Origin: Planctomycetota bacterium
GTDB taxonomy: Bacteria > Planctomycetota > GCA-002687715
Length of the DNA stretch: 64,000 nt
Direction of reading: 5' to 3'
Assembly: GCA_009691765.1 (NCBI GenBank)
Contig: SIAO01000003.1
Coordinates: 186,001 to 250,000, forward strand
In this document: in pieces, positions 47,236-55,739 of the stretch
How the letters are laid out: each line of letters begins with the position of its first letter
How positions within the stretch are numbered: the stretch's first letter is position 1
Position numbers and translations under genes: made by a program
Notes under the pieces: generated by a model
The model's database searches: none
Told to the model about the DNA's origin: nothing
The model's input: the letters and a program-made list of their open reading frames with translations, nothing else

Positions 47236-48759
47236 TCAGGTTTTCGCCGTCTCGATGCGCGGGAACAGAGCTGCGCCCTTGACGAGGATGGTGCCCGGCA
47301 AGACACGTGCGCCCTTCGCGCCACTGATGCTGCTGGTGAGGTCGAGTGCAGTGCCGGTCAGTTCGAGGTGCAACTGCTCCATCTTCGCGGGCATGAAGGG
47401 GTGATGCAGACGGCACGCTAGCAACAACGAGTTCACGAGTTCGGCGAGCACGCCATCGAGTTCAGCAGTGCGTGCCGGGTCTTTCGCCATGGCGAAGGGC
47501 TGAGTGCGATCGACATGGGCGTTGGCTTCAGTGACGATTTGCGTTGCCGCCGCGAGCGCTCCGCGCAGGTCCAAGACTTCCATGCAGCGTTGGTAGGTGT
47601 CCACTGCAGCGTCGGCGCGTGCCAGCAACGCGGAACTTTGCGGAGCCGCGGCCACGCGTCCTTCACGCCAGCGTGTGAGCATGCCTGCCGTGCGAGCTGC
47701 CAAATTGCCGAGACCGTTGGCCAAGTCCGAATTGGCTCGCGCGAGCAAGCGTTCTTCACTGAACTCGAGGTCTTGGCCGAAGTTGGCTTCTGCGCAGAGG
47801 TAGTAGCGCAGCGCAGCGACGCCGTAGGTGTTGGCCAGTTCGAGTGGGTCGGTCACACGGCCCGCGTCTTTACTCATGCGACCGCCGCTCATGTTCACGA
47901 AGCCGTGGCCGAAGACTTTACGAGGCACGGGCAAGCCAGCACTGAGCAGCATGGCCGGCCAGACCACGCCGTGGAAGCGCGTAATGTCTTTGCCGACGAG
48001 ATGCAAATCCGCGGGCCACCAATGGGCACTGCTCGCAGTGTCCTGCGGCCAGCCTGTCGCGGTGATGTAGTTGATCAGCGCGTCGAACCACACGTACACC
48101 ACCACGCGTTCATCAAAGGGGAAGGGGATGCCCCAATCCGTGCCAGTACGGCTGACCGAAATGTCTTCGAGTCCTCGATCGAGCAGCGCAAGCAATTCGT
48201 TCCGCCGCGATTCTGGTAGCACGAAACTTGGGTTGGCTGCGAAATGCGCCTTGAGCGGTTCGCACCAACGCGAGAGCCGGAAGAACCAGTTCTTCTCTTT
48301 CAACCACTCGGGTTTGCGGTTCGCATGGTCGGGGCACAGCCCGTCCTTCAAGTCTTCATCGCGCTTGAAGGCTTCGCAACCTACGCAGTACCACCCTTCG
48401 TACTCGCCCTCGTAGAAATCTCCGGCATCCTTGATGCGCTGCGCCAAAGCCTGCACCGCTTCGCGGTGTCGCGGCTCGCTGGTGCGAATGAACACATCAG
48501 GCTGAATCTCGAGAGCGCTCCACGCGCTACGAAACACACCTTCCATGCGGTCGCACCATTCCAGTGGCGTCAGTCCTTCCTTGCGCCCCGCCGCCGCCAC
48601 CTTCTGGCTGTGTTCATCGTTGCCCATCAAGAAGCGCACTTCGTTGCCGCAGCCGCGTTGGTAGCGGGCGATGACATCGGCGGTGATTTTTTCGTAGGCG
48701 GTGCCCAGGTGCGGGCGCGAGTTCACGTAGTCGATGGCAGTGGTGAGGTAGTATCGCAA
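47236..48759 (-). CDS. metG: Methionyl-tRNA synthetase
   Basis: Charges tRNA-Met and initiator tRNA with methionine; 507 residues, the short form without the C-terminal tRNA-binding domain. HIGH motif as PHLGTAYEKI. The zinc knuckle has CVGC followed by CPDH. The anticodon-binding helices come after LRYYLCAEANFGQD. The KMSKS loop reads GGRMSKDAGRV, i.e. RMSKD, so the first Lys and last Ser are changed but the central Lys is kept. The start is TTG 48759 with a GGGGG run ~11 bases upstream. First gene of the minus-strand run that continues with the histidine kinase. Confidence 0.95.
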   Translation of the reverse strand: MRYYLTTAIDYVNSRPHLGTAYEKITADVIARYQRGCGNEVRFLMGNDEHSQKVAAAGRKEGLTPLEWCDRMEGVFRSAWSALEIQPDVFIRTSEPRHREAVQALAQRIKDAGDFYEGEYEGWYCVGCEAFKRDEDLKDGLCPDHANRKPEWLKEKNWFFRLSRWCEPLKAHFAANPSFVLPESRRNELLALLDRGLEDISVSRTGTDWGIPFPFDERVVVYVWFDALINYITATGWPQDTASSAHWWPADLHLVGKDITRFHGVVWPAMLLSAGLPVPRKVFGHGFVNMSGGRMSKDAGRVTDPLELANTYGVAALRYYLCAEANFGQDLEFSEERLLARANSDLANGLGNLAARTAGMLTRWREGRVAAAPQSSALLARADAAVDTYQRCMEVLDLRGALAAATQIVTEANAHVDRTQPFAMAKDPARTAELDGVLAELVNSLLLACRLHHPFMPAKMEQLHLELTGTALDLTSSISGAKGARVLPGTILVKGAALFPRIETAKT

Positions 48760-48833
48760 GCGAGCCGGGACCCCCTTCGTTGGTCGTCCCGCAGTATCTT
48801 AGCCAGCGGCTTCACGAGGACACGGGAACTCTC

Positions 48834-49328
48834 ATGAACACCGGAGCTTGCTTTTGCGGCACCTTCGATCCTCCGACCTACGGGCATTTGGACCTTGCTC
48901 GCAGAGCGGCGCTGCTCTTTGGGCACGTGACCGTGGCCATCGGGCGCAACGCCAGCAAATCCCCACTGTTTAGCGTTGAAGAGCGGTTGGGTTTTCTGCG
49001 CAGCGCTCTGGCACCGCTGGGCACGCAGGCTGAAGTGGTGGTCTTTGATGGGCTGGCCACGGCGTTTTGCCGCGCACGCAATTGCCGCGTGCTCTTGCGC
49101 GGTGTGCGCTCGGTCTCCGATTTCGAAAGTGAATCCGACATGGCTTTCACCAATCGAGAATTGGCGGCCGACATCGAAACCGTGTTGCTGTTGCCGGCGG
49201 CAGGCTATGCCCATGTGTCCAGCCGCTTGATTCGAGAGATCGCTGCCGGTGGTGGCGATCTGTCCCGTTACGTTCCCACTGAAGTTGCTGCGGCATTGCA
49301 CGCACGTTTCCCTAAAGGATCGTCATGA
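48834..49328 (+). CDS. coaD: Phosphopantetheine adenylyltransferase
   Basis: Fourth step of coenzyme A synthesis (4'-phosphopantetheine + ATP to dephospho-CoA); 164 residues, standard length. Nucleotidyltransferase motif CGTFDPPTYGHLDLARRA (TxGH form is YGH here), substrate segment LLRGVRSVSDFESE and C-terminal HVSSRLIREIAAGGGD. ATG 48834 keeps the conserved GTFDPPT start. Divergent from metG across 74 bases. The stop overlaps the ridA start (ATGA). Confidence 0.97.
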   Translation: MNTGACFCGTFDPPTYGHLDLARRAALLFGHVTVAIGRNASKSPLFSVEERLGFLRSALAPLGTQAEVVVFDGLATAFCRARNCRVLLRGVRSVSDFESESDMAFTNRELAADIETVLLLPAAGYAHVSSRLIREIAAGGGDLSRYVPTEVAAALHARFPKGSS

Positions 49329-49717
49329 ACTCACGTCTTGATGTTGTTGCGACCACGGGCGCTCCGGCTGCCATTGGTCCGTATGTGCAGGCCATGGTGT
49401 GTGACGGATTGGTCTATTGCAGCGGCCAGATTGGGCTGGATCCCGTGAGCGGCAGCATGGTGGAAGGTGGCGTTGAAACTGAAACACGGCGCGTGCTCGC
49501 GAACTTGGATGCAGTGCTCGAAGCGGCGGGTTCTCAGCGCGCTCTAGTCATCCGCTCCACGGTGTTTCTTGCAGATCTCGCCGATTTCGCCACGGTCAAT
49601 CGGCTCTACGGTGAGTTCTTTGGCACGCATCGGCCAGCGCGTTCGACCGTTCAAGTGGCTGCGTTGCCTCGCGGCGCGCGCGTCGAGATTGACGTCATCG
49701 CTCGTCAGCGCGGCTGA
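49325..49717 (+). CDS. ridA: RidA family enamine/imine deaminase
   Basis: 130 residues. RidA hydrolyses reactive 2-aminoacrylate and related imines formed by PLP enzymes. The trimer active-site Arg is in ARSTVQVAALPRGARVEIDV, and the other family blocks IGPYVQAMVCDGLVYCSGQI and GGVETETRRVLANLDAVLEA are present. It is coupled to coaD by ATGA. Its last 13 bases overlap the 3' end of the convergent membrane TPR gene. Confidence 0.96.
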   Translation: MNSRLDVVATTGAPAAIGPYVQAMVCDGLVYCSGQIGLDPVSGSMVEGGVETETRRVLANLDAVLEAAGSQRALVIRSTVFLADLADFATVNRLYGEFFGTHRPARSTVQVAALPRGARVEIDVIARQRG

Positions 49718-51807
49718 GGTGCCAAGATTCGCTGGCGCAACAATGTCAGCCCGTGCTGCGCACGCGGAGTGGGTGCGATGTTGAGGTTCTTGTCCAGCCA
49801 ATGCAGGGCTGCATCGCGCCGGCCGGAAGCGAGTTCCAGTTGCGTGAGCGCGGCGTAGCGGTCGGAGCGCGGCGCGATTTCGTCAGCGAGTTCAGCGTCT
49901 TCCAAAAGAGTCGCAACCTCGCGCAGCACAGTCATGGCCTCTTCAGGACGCTTCATGGCACGTAATAGCTCGGCGTGCTCGAGGGCTGCTTGTGCCTGTA
50001 GTGGCGCTGTGCGCGCACGGCTGCGGGCCTCTTCGAGTGCAGCACACGCGCCAGCGCCATCGTCCTGCGCCACGCACACGCGGGCTAGCGCAAAGCAGGG
50101 CTGAGCATCCCAAGGCCGACGTTCCTTCATCTCTGCCAAAGCAGCCTGCGCCACGGCGAGCTCCATGCGCGCTTCCGTTTCACGCTTCAATCCGCGCAGG
50201 AGTTTCGCCATCCACAACGCTGCGTTGCTATCGCGCAGGTCCAGTTCACGTGAGCGTCGAAAGGCAGCGAGGCTTTCTTCGAGGCGTTGCTGTTCCGCGA
50301 GGATTTCGCCGAGCACGGCGTGGGCATGGGCGTTGTCCATTTCGAGCGCGAGCAGCGCTCGTACGTGCGTTTCCGCTTCGGATCGCAGCGTCTGCGCCGT
50401 TGTGGCATCGAGGCCTGCTGTGAGCGCCATCGCCTTGAGGTGTTTTGCGAGATCCAACGCGGTTTCCACATCGTGCGGCGCGTGCTCGAGCACGGCACGG
50501 TAGCGTTTGGCGAGTTCGTCAGCGGCGCTTGGATCGGCCGTGCCCAGTGCTTGGAGCGCCACATATTCTCCGCGCTGCAAATAGGCCGAGAGACGCAAGG
50601 CTCCCGCGTCTTGCACTTCGGCTTGTTGCATGGTTCGCACCAATTCTGTTTCGCTGCGCCAAGCTCGAGCCTGGCGCATTGCGAGCGGCACATTCAGCGC
50701 GATGAGTAGCGCGAGAGGCAGTAGCCACCAGCGCGGCCGCGCCATCGGCGGTGCGAGCAAGAGTGCGGCTCCGGCCAGCGGCAAAGCGAGGAAGCGCTCT
50801 GCAAAGACTTCGCCACTGCGTACGAAGATGTTCAGCACGGGCACGAGCGGCACGATCCAGAGCGCGGCAGCAAACAGAGAGCGTTGTGAGTTGCGCATCG
50901 CTGCCAACAGCACGACGATCGTTGCTGCACACCAGAGCAGTGCGCGCCAATGAATGCTTCCGTCCGGTGCGTCGTACTCGTTACTGAGCGGCCAGGGCAA
51001 GAGAGTGATCTGCGTGTAGCGTCCGAGAGCTTCGAGACCGTAGTGGAGGCGCTCCAGCAAAGTCGATCCGCGCAACACTTGTTGGAGGCCTTCTGGTCCG
51101 AACACGCCAAGCACATTCCAGCGCAGCAACAGGAGCGCGCTTGCGACCACGATGGCTGGCCATGCGCGCTGCCAGCGTTCTCGGGCACTGCCCGGCAGCA
51201 ACGCAAGCAGCAGCGGTACCAAGAGACCTTGTTCCTTGGACATCACTGCCAGCGCTGTGGCCGAAGCCACGAGCAGGGTGCGTCGCCAGCCTGCAAGCCC
51301 AGCCGCGACGAGTGCGCCGAGAGTCGCAGCACACATGAGGTTTTCTGCGCGCCCGCTGATCCAGCACACGGCTTCTGAGCGTGCTGCTGCGACCGCGAAG
51401 AACAGTCCTGCAAACAGGGCAGCCTTTGAGCTGAATCCTAATTGCAAGGCCAAACGCACCAGCAGCACGGTTGCAAGCGCGGCGAGCAGCATGTTGGTCA
51501 CGTGCGCCGTTCGCGGGTCCGGCAATTCGCGGCCGAGGGTATGAGCCACGATCAAATCGCAGCGGAACGAAAGCGTGGTGAGGGGGCGCCAGAGCCCAAG
51601 CTCTTGATCTGGCGCGAAGGGCGCGCTGAAGACTTCCGCAAGCGGAGCCGCTGCCACCACATGCGGGTTTGCAAGCACATACAGGCGGTCATCGCGAATG
51701 AAATCGCCGTCTATGCAGGGCCACGCACAAAGGAGTGCCATGCCTGCCACGAGGAAGGTCCAATACAAGCGTTCGAGATTCTCTTTGGGCGAGGTCGTGG
51801 CGCGCAT
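49705..51807 (-). CDS. TMTC-like membrane protein with TPR repeats
   Basis: 700 residues from ATG 51807. The N-terminal half has ~10 membrane segments, with the TMTC/GT-C pattern: FIRDDRLYVLANPHVV (the acidic DD pair of the first loop), LWRPLTTLSF, the TAHVTNMLLAALATVLLVRL helix, then a second conserved loop near YDAPDGSIHWRALLW. The C-terminal half (residues ~400-690) is TPR helices (HVRALLALEMDNAHAHAVLG, LAAFRRSRELDLRDSNAAL). Eukaryotic TMTC proteins O-mannosylate cadherins. Bacterial relatives are uncharacterised, so a glycosyltransferase role with a polyprenyl-linked sugar is inference. It overlaps ridA at the 3' ends. Confidence 0.8.
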   Translation of the reverse strand: MRATTSPKENLERLYWTFLVAGMALLCAWPCIDGDFIRDDRLYVLANPHVVAAAPLAEVFSAPFAPDQELGLWRPLTTLSFRCDLIVAHTLGRELPDPRTAHVTNMLLAALATVLLVRLALQLGFSSKAALFAGLFFAVAAARSEAVCWISGRAENLMCAATLGALVAAGLAGWRRTLLVASATALAVMSKEQGLLVPLLLALLPGSARERWQRAWPAIVVASALLLLRWNVLGVFGPEGLQQVLRGSTLLERLHYGLEALGRYTQITLLPWPLSNEYDAPDGSIHWRALLWCAATIVVLLAAMRNSQRSLFAAALWIVPLVPVLNIFVRSGEVFAERFLALPLAGAALLLAPPMARPRWWLLPLALLIALNVPLAMRQARAWRSETELVRTMQQAEVQDAGALRLSAYLQRGEYVALQALGTADPSAADELAKRYRAVLEHAPHDVETALDLAKHLKAMALTAGLDATTAQTLRSEAETHVRALLALEMDNAHAHAVLGEILAEQQRLEESLAAFRRSRELDLRDSNAALWMAKLLRGLKRETEARMELAVAQAALAEMKERRPWDAQPCFALARVCVAQDDGAGACAALEEARSRARTAPLQAQAALEHAELLRAMKRPEEAMTVLREVATLLEDAELADEIAPRSDRYAALTQLELASGRRDAALHWLDKNLNIAPTPRAQHGLTLLRQRILAPQPR

Positions 51808-51821
51808 CGTTCGCCAGCATA

Positions 51822-52847
51822 ATGGCGGCGATGCAACGCTGCCCGAAATGCCATGCCGACTTGCACGAATCTGCCGTGCGCTGCCCGCTGTGCGGCACAA
51901 CTGTCCGTGTGGCGGCTTTGCAACCAGGCGAGCGTCCGGCTCCGATTCTCGACACGGAATTAGCGTTGTTTGAACGTGATGAACGCGTCGTGCATTGTGC
52001 GAGCTGCTTGCGTGAATCGCGTGAAGATGTCCGCCGCTGCAAGCCCTGCGCTCAAGCTCTCGTACGTAGTACGCGCACGGTGCTGACAGCGCTCTTGCGT
52101 CGTCGCCTCATCACCGAACTTGGTGCTGCGGCCTCGGTGGCCTTGCCGCTCTTGCCCTCACTTCTCCAACGGGTTGCCGAGTTTGAAAGCCCCTTTGCTG
52201 CGGAGCACGCACTCCACGAGTTGACAACATTCGGACTGGATGGGTTTTGTGGTCATGATGGCATCGATCCACCGTTGCCTGTCGGGCGCACGCATCTCTG
52301 GGTGCGCAGCAGCGATGCCTTGACAGCTCGATATCTCCTTGGGCGAGTTCCGCGTGGCAGTGCCGCGGAGGAAACGGCACGTGCGCCTGAGGCCGCGCGT
52401 TGGTGGTTGAGTCGCGGCAAACTGCGCGAAGTTTTGCGTCTCGCGGAAACGCAGCCAGACAACGCAGCCTTGGCGCTTTGTGCCGCAACAGCGCTGCTGC
52501 GTCTGGGCAGGCCTTTGGAAGCGGAACGCCGCGTGCTCGCGGTACAGCCTTGTGCGCAGAGCGAACTCGAGGCGACGCGCCGCATAGCGGCAGGGTTATT
52601 CGCAGCTCTCGCTTTCAAGCGTGGGCAAGGAAGCATGGATGCAGCACTGTCGCACTTGCAGGCGGCTGCGTTGCTTGCGCCACGCCGCGTCGAGATTGCG
52701 CAGGCCACTGTGGAGCTGCTCGATGAGGGCCATGGTCACAGTGACTTGCGTGAAGCGCTGCGCCGTTTGCAGACGCTTTGCCCCGGTGTCCTAGGTGTTG
52801 GCGGCTACTACGCAGACCTTGCTGCTCGCTGCGCGATCGGGAAATGA
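51822..52847 (+). CDS. Zinc-ribbon protein with helical repeats
   Basis: 341 residues (338 if ATG 51831 is used). The N-terminus has two zinc ribbons: CPKC and CPLCG (residues ~7-25), and CASC with CKPC (~60-80). The middle (~100-200) contains two DUF2007-like or mixed alpha/beta stretches (FGLDGFCGHDGIDP, TARYLLGRVPRG). The C-terminal part is TPR-like (LALCAATALLRLGRPLEAER, ALSHLQAAALLAPRRVEIAQ). Function unknown; the form is typical of planctomycete adaptor proteins. The start codon is only 14 bases from that of the divergent TMTC-like gene, so its promoter must lie inside that gene or the mRNA is leaderless. Confidence 0.7.
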   Translation: MAAMQRCPKCHADLHESAVRCPLCGTTVRVAALQPGERPAPILDTELALFERDERVVHCASCLRESREDVRRCKPCAQALVRSTRTVLTALLRRRLITELGAAASVALPLLPSLLQRVAEFESPFAAEHALHELTTFGLDGFCGHDGIDPPLPVGRTHLWVRSSDALTARYLLGRVPRGSAAEETARAPEAARWWLSRGKLREVLRLAETQPDNAALALCAATALLRLGRPLEAERRVLAVQPCAQSELEATRRIAAGLFAALAFKRGQGSMDAALSHLQAAALLAPRRVEIAQATVELLDEGHGHSDLREALRRLQTLCPGVLGVGGYYADLAARCAIGK

Positions 52848-52897
52848 CACGGCTTGCGGCGACACACAAGTGGCAAGGAAGGCAGCGGCTGTGATAT

Positions 52898-53824
52898 CTA
52901 CACCGCGAAGCAAGCACTTTGAATCGCACCACGTGTGACGAGCGTTGGCACTTCGTGGCGGCAGCGATCTTCTACAAGTGGGCACTGAGGAGCGAATGCG
53001 CAGCCGTTGGTGCTCGCTTCTTCATGCGGCAGAACGCGCGCAACAGCGGCGCGCGCAAGGGCAGGTTCAGGGGGCAAAGCCGAGCGAAGCAGTTCTTGTG
53101 CGTAGGGGTGCAGCGGCCCTCGGAAAAAGTTGTCGGCGGGAGAATCTTCCACCACGCGCCCACGTAGCAACACCACGATGCGATCCGCCAATGCGCGAGC
53201 GACGGCAAGATCATGAGTGACGAAGGCCATGGCGAGGCCGCGTTGTGCCCGTAGCGCGAGCAGCAGCGCGAGAATCTGAGCACGCAGCGAGACATCGAGA
53301 GAGGCTACGGCTTCGTCCAACAACAGTGCGCGTGGTTGTGTGATCAACGAGCGTGCAATGGCGGCGCGCTGACGCTGTCCGCCGCTCACTTCGCGTGGCA
53401 TGCGTGTGAGCAGGGCCGCATCGAGTCCGACTTCAGTGGCCGCTTGGTTGACGCGTTCCCGCAAATCCTTTGCGCCGAGAGCGAGCAGCGGCTCTTCCAG
53501 TGAAGCCCGCAGCGTGAGGCGCGGATCGAAGGCTGCGAGAGAATCTTGAAAGACCATGCCGATGTGTTGGCGTTGTCGGCGGAGCTCCTGCGGCGGCAAT
53601 TGCCACGGGTCTTGCGCAGTGTTCGATGCCATGTGCCAGAGCACGCGTCCGCTGCTCGGGCGTTGCAACGCCAGCAAGGCACGCAGCAGTGTGGATTTTC
53701 CGCTGCCGGATTCGCCGACGAGAAGTACGGACTCAGCGGCATGCAGCATGAAGTCGATACCGTTGACGGCGTGGTGCTCGCCGAAGTGAACTTGCAGAGC
53801 TTCAGTACGCAGCAGCACGCTCAT
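52898..53824 (-). CDS. Peptide ABC transporter ATP-binding protein, OppF type
   Basis: 308 residues. Second ATPase of a peptide/nickel-type importer. Walker A GESGSGKST, Q-loop QDSLAAFDP, signature EVSGGQRQR, Walker B ALLLDEAVASLD (Ala-Val instead of Pro-Thr after the Glu) and the H-loop TH in AFVTHDLAVAR. The C-terminal extension has the four-cysteine cluster C..C..C..C (GCAFAPQCPLVEDRCR and SACF) that binds an iron-sulfur cluster in OppD/DppF-like proteins. Last gene of the minus-strand operon, overlapping oppD by ATGA. Confidence 0.92.
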   Translation of the reverse strand: MSVLLRTEALQVHFGEHHAVNGIDFMLHAAESVLLVGESGSGKSTLLRALLALQRPSSGRVLWHMASNTAQDPWQLPPQELRRQRQHIGMVFQDSLAAFDPRLTLRASLEEPLLALGAKDLRERVNQAATEVGLDAALLTRMPREVSGGQRQRAAIARSLITQPRALLLDEAVASLDVSLRAQILALLLALRAQRGLAMAFVTHDLAVARALADRIVVLLRGRVVEDSPADNFFRGPLHPYAQELLRSALPPEPALARAAVARVLPHEEASTNGCAFAPQCPLVEDRCRHEVPTLVTRGAIQSACFAV

Positions 53825-54798
53825 GCGCCCTGCCCTTCAAGAGGACAGGCCACCGAGTGCTGCGCATTGCGTGCCACGAGTGCGGGGACTTCCAGCGCGC
53901 AAGCCGGCAGAGCGTGCGAACAGCGCGGGTGAAACGCACAACCCGTCGGTAGGTGCTCCGGTAAAGGAGGCAAGCCGCGCAAGCTCACGGGTGCACAGCG
54001 CGGCAGCGCGTCCGTGCGTGGCAAGGCCTGACGCAGGGCTTGTGAATAGGGGTGCAACGGTTGCGCCAGCACTTCACGGACGGGGCCCTGTTCCACGATG
54101 CGGCCGGCGTACATCACAGCCATCTCGTCGGCGGCGGCGGCCACAACACCGAGGTCGTGCGTGATGAGCAAAAGCGCGAGGCCGCGCTGCGCGCGCAGGC
54201 GCGAAAGCAGTCCAAGAACGCGTGCTTGCACCGTCGCATCCAATGCGGTGGTGGGTTCGTCAGCGATGAGGAGTTGCGGATCTCCTGCGAGCGCCATGGC
54301 GATGGCGACGCGCTGGCGCAGGCCTCCGGAAAGTTGATGCGGCCACTGCTCGACGCGGCGTTGCGGCGCATCGAGCCCTACTTCCATCAAGAGTTCCAAG
54401 CTGCGTTGCTCCGCTTCGCGCCAAGTGCAGTGTCGATGCTGGCGCACGACCGCGGCCAAAGCTGCGCCAATACGAGTGCAGGGGTGCAACGCGCTTTGCG
54501 GATCTTGAAAAACCATTCCGGCCACGGAACCGCGCACGGCGTTGGCAACACATGCGGGGCCTTCCGACACGCAACGACCAGCGATGTGAATGCTGCCGGC
54601 AGTGATGCGCGCTGGAGGTTCATCGAGCAGGCGCAACAGACTCTGTGCTGTCACGGACTTTCCGCTGCCGGATTCTCCGACTAACGCGAGACTTCCGCCG
54701 CGTTCGAGGGTGAGGTCCACGCCCCGCAGGACTTCAATGCTGCGACCAGCAGTGTTGAACTCAAGGCGTAATCCACGGACTTCGAGGAGCGCGCTCAT
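53821..54798 (-). CDS. Peptide ABC transporter ATP-binding protein, OppD type
   Basis: 325 residues from ATG 54798, which overlaps the oppC stop (ATGA). Walker A GESGSGKSVTAQSL, Q-loop FQDPQSALHP, signature QLSGGLRQRVAIA, Walker B LLIADEPTTALD and H-loop LITHDLGVV, all intact. The C-terminal OppD/DppD extension includes HPYSQALRQALP and cysteines (GCAFHPRCSHALPACALEVP). It works with the OppF-type protein as the ATPase pair under the two permeases. Confidence 0.93.
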   Translation of the reverse strand: MSALLEVRGLRLEFNTAGRSIEVLRGVDLTLERGGSLALVGESGSGKSVTAQSLLRLLDEPPARITAGSIHIAGRCVSEGPACVANAVRGSVAGMVFQDPQSALHPCTRIGAALAAVVRQHRHCTWREAEQRSLELLMEVGLDAPQRRVEQWPHQLSGGLRQRVAIAMALAGDPQLLIADEPTTALDATVQARVLGLLSRLRAQRGLALLLITHDLGVVAAAADEMAVMYAGRIVEQGPVREVLAQPLHPYSQALRQALPRTDALPRCAPVSLRGLPPLPEHLPTGCAFHPRCSHALPACALEVPALVARNAQHSVACPLEGQGA

Positions 54799-55739
54799 GG
54801 TGTGCCTCGTGCCTGCTGCGGCAACAAGCGTATGCGCAGGTTCTCGCCCAAGGCGCCGAGAAGGAGCAGCACTGCTGCGAGTGCGGTTGCAGGGAACAAG
54901 ATGAGCCACCAGCTCACATGCACCGCTGTGAGCGCGTCATAGCCTTGTCGCAGCAGCACACCCCAAGACACTCCGGGCGCTTCGACACCGAGTCCGAGGA
55001 ACGAGAGGAAAGATTCCAGCACGAGGATGCGTGGCACGCTGATGGTCCATGAAGCTAGCGCGACCGGCGCTGCGTTGGGCAAGAGATGTCGACGCAAGAT
55101 GCTGGCATTGCTGCAGCCTGCGATGCGCGCGGCATCCACAAAGGTGGCGTTGCGCAGGCTCATGACTTCGGCACGCACCATGCGCGCTGTGGGAATCCAT
55201 GAAACTGCAGCGGTGATGCAAAGCAAGACCGCGCCTTGATCGAGCCATGTTTCCGTGTGCGCGCCGCGCCATGCGCGCAGAAGTGCTACGGCGAAGATCA
55301 CCATGAAGATCAAGGGCAACGCACCGATCACATCCGCGCCACGCATGAGCAGTTGGTCGGTACGCCCACCGCGCATTCCAGCGACAGCGCCCCACAACGC
55401 TCCGATGCTGAGAGAGGCGACGGAGGCTACGAGAGCCAAGAGCAGCGAGACTCGTGCGCCCACGAAGATGCGCGCCAAGAGGCAACGGCCAAGCGCATCG
55501 GTGCCAAGCAAAGGTGCAAATTGAGCGTCACCGAAAAGCGCTTCGCGCAGCGTGGCCAGCGGCGCGGCGACTGGGCCGCTCCACGTTGGCCGTGGCTCGC
55601 CGTGTTCGATGAAGATGTCGAGCGTTGGCGTTTGCAGTGCGCGCGGCAAGTGCACAGCCGTAGAATCCGCGAGCGGCAATAGCGGCGTCAGCAGGACCAG
55701 CACGGCGCAACCTGCGATCAGTGTCACGCACAACTTCAT
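54795..55739 (-). CDS. Peptide ABC transporter permease, OppC type
   Basis: 314 residues, six membrane helices. Typical OppC start with a cytoplasmic/periplasmic loop ending GTDALGRCLLARIFVGARVS, and the EAA loop DAARIAGCSNASILRRHLLP that docks the ATPase. The end (RQGYDALTAVHVSWWLILFP) matches the family. Overlaps oppB and oppD by ATGA on both sides, so stoichiometric translation is expected. Substrate cannot be read from the sequence; oligopeptides or dipeptides are the usual ones. Confidence 0.92.
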   Translation of the reverse strand: MKLCVTLIAGCAVLVLLTPLLPLADSTAVHLPRALQTPTLDIFIEHGEPRPTWSGPVAAPLATLREALFGDAQFAPLLGTDALGRCLLARIFVGARVSLLLALVASVASLSIGALWGAVAGMRGGRTDQLLMRGADVIGALPLIFMVIFAVALLRAWRGAHTETWLDQGAVLLCITAAVSWIPTARMVRAEVMSLRNATFVDAARIAGCSNASILRRHLLPNAAPVALASWTISVPRILVLESFLSFLGLGVEAPGVSWGVLLRQGYDALTAVHVSWWLILFPATALAAVLLLLGALGENLRIRLLPQQARGTP

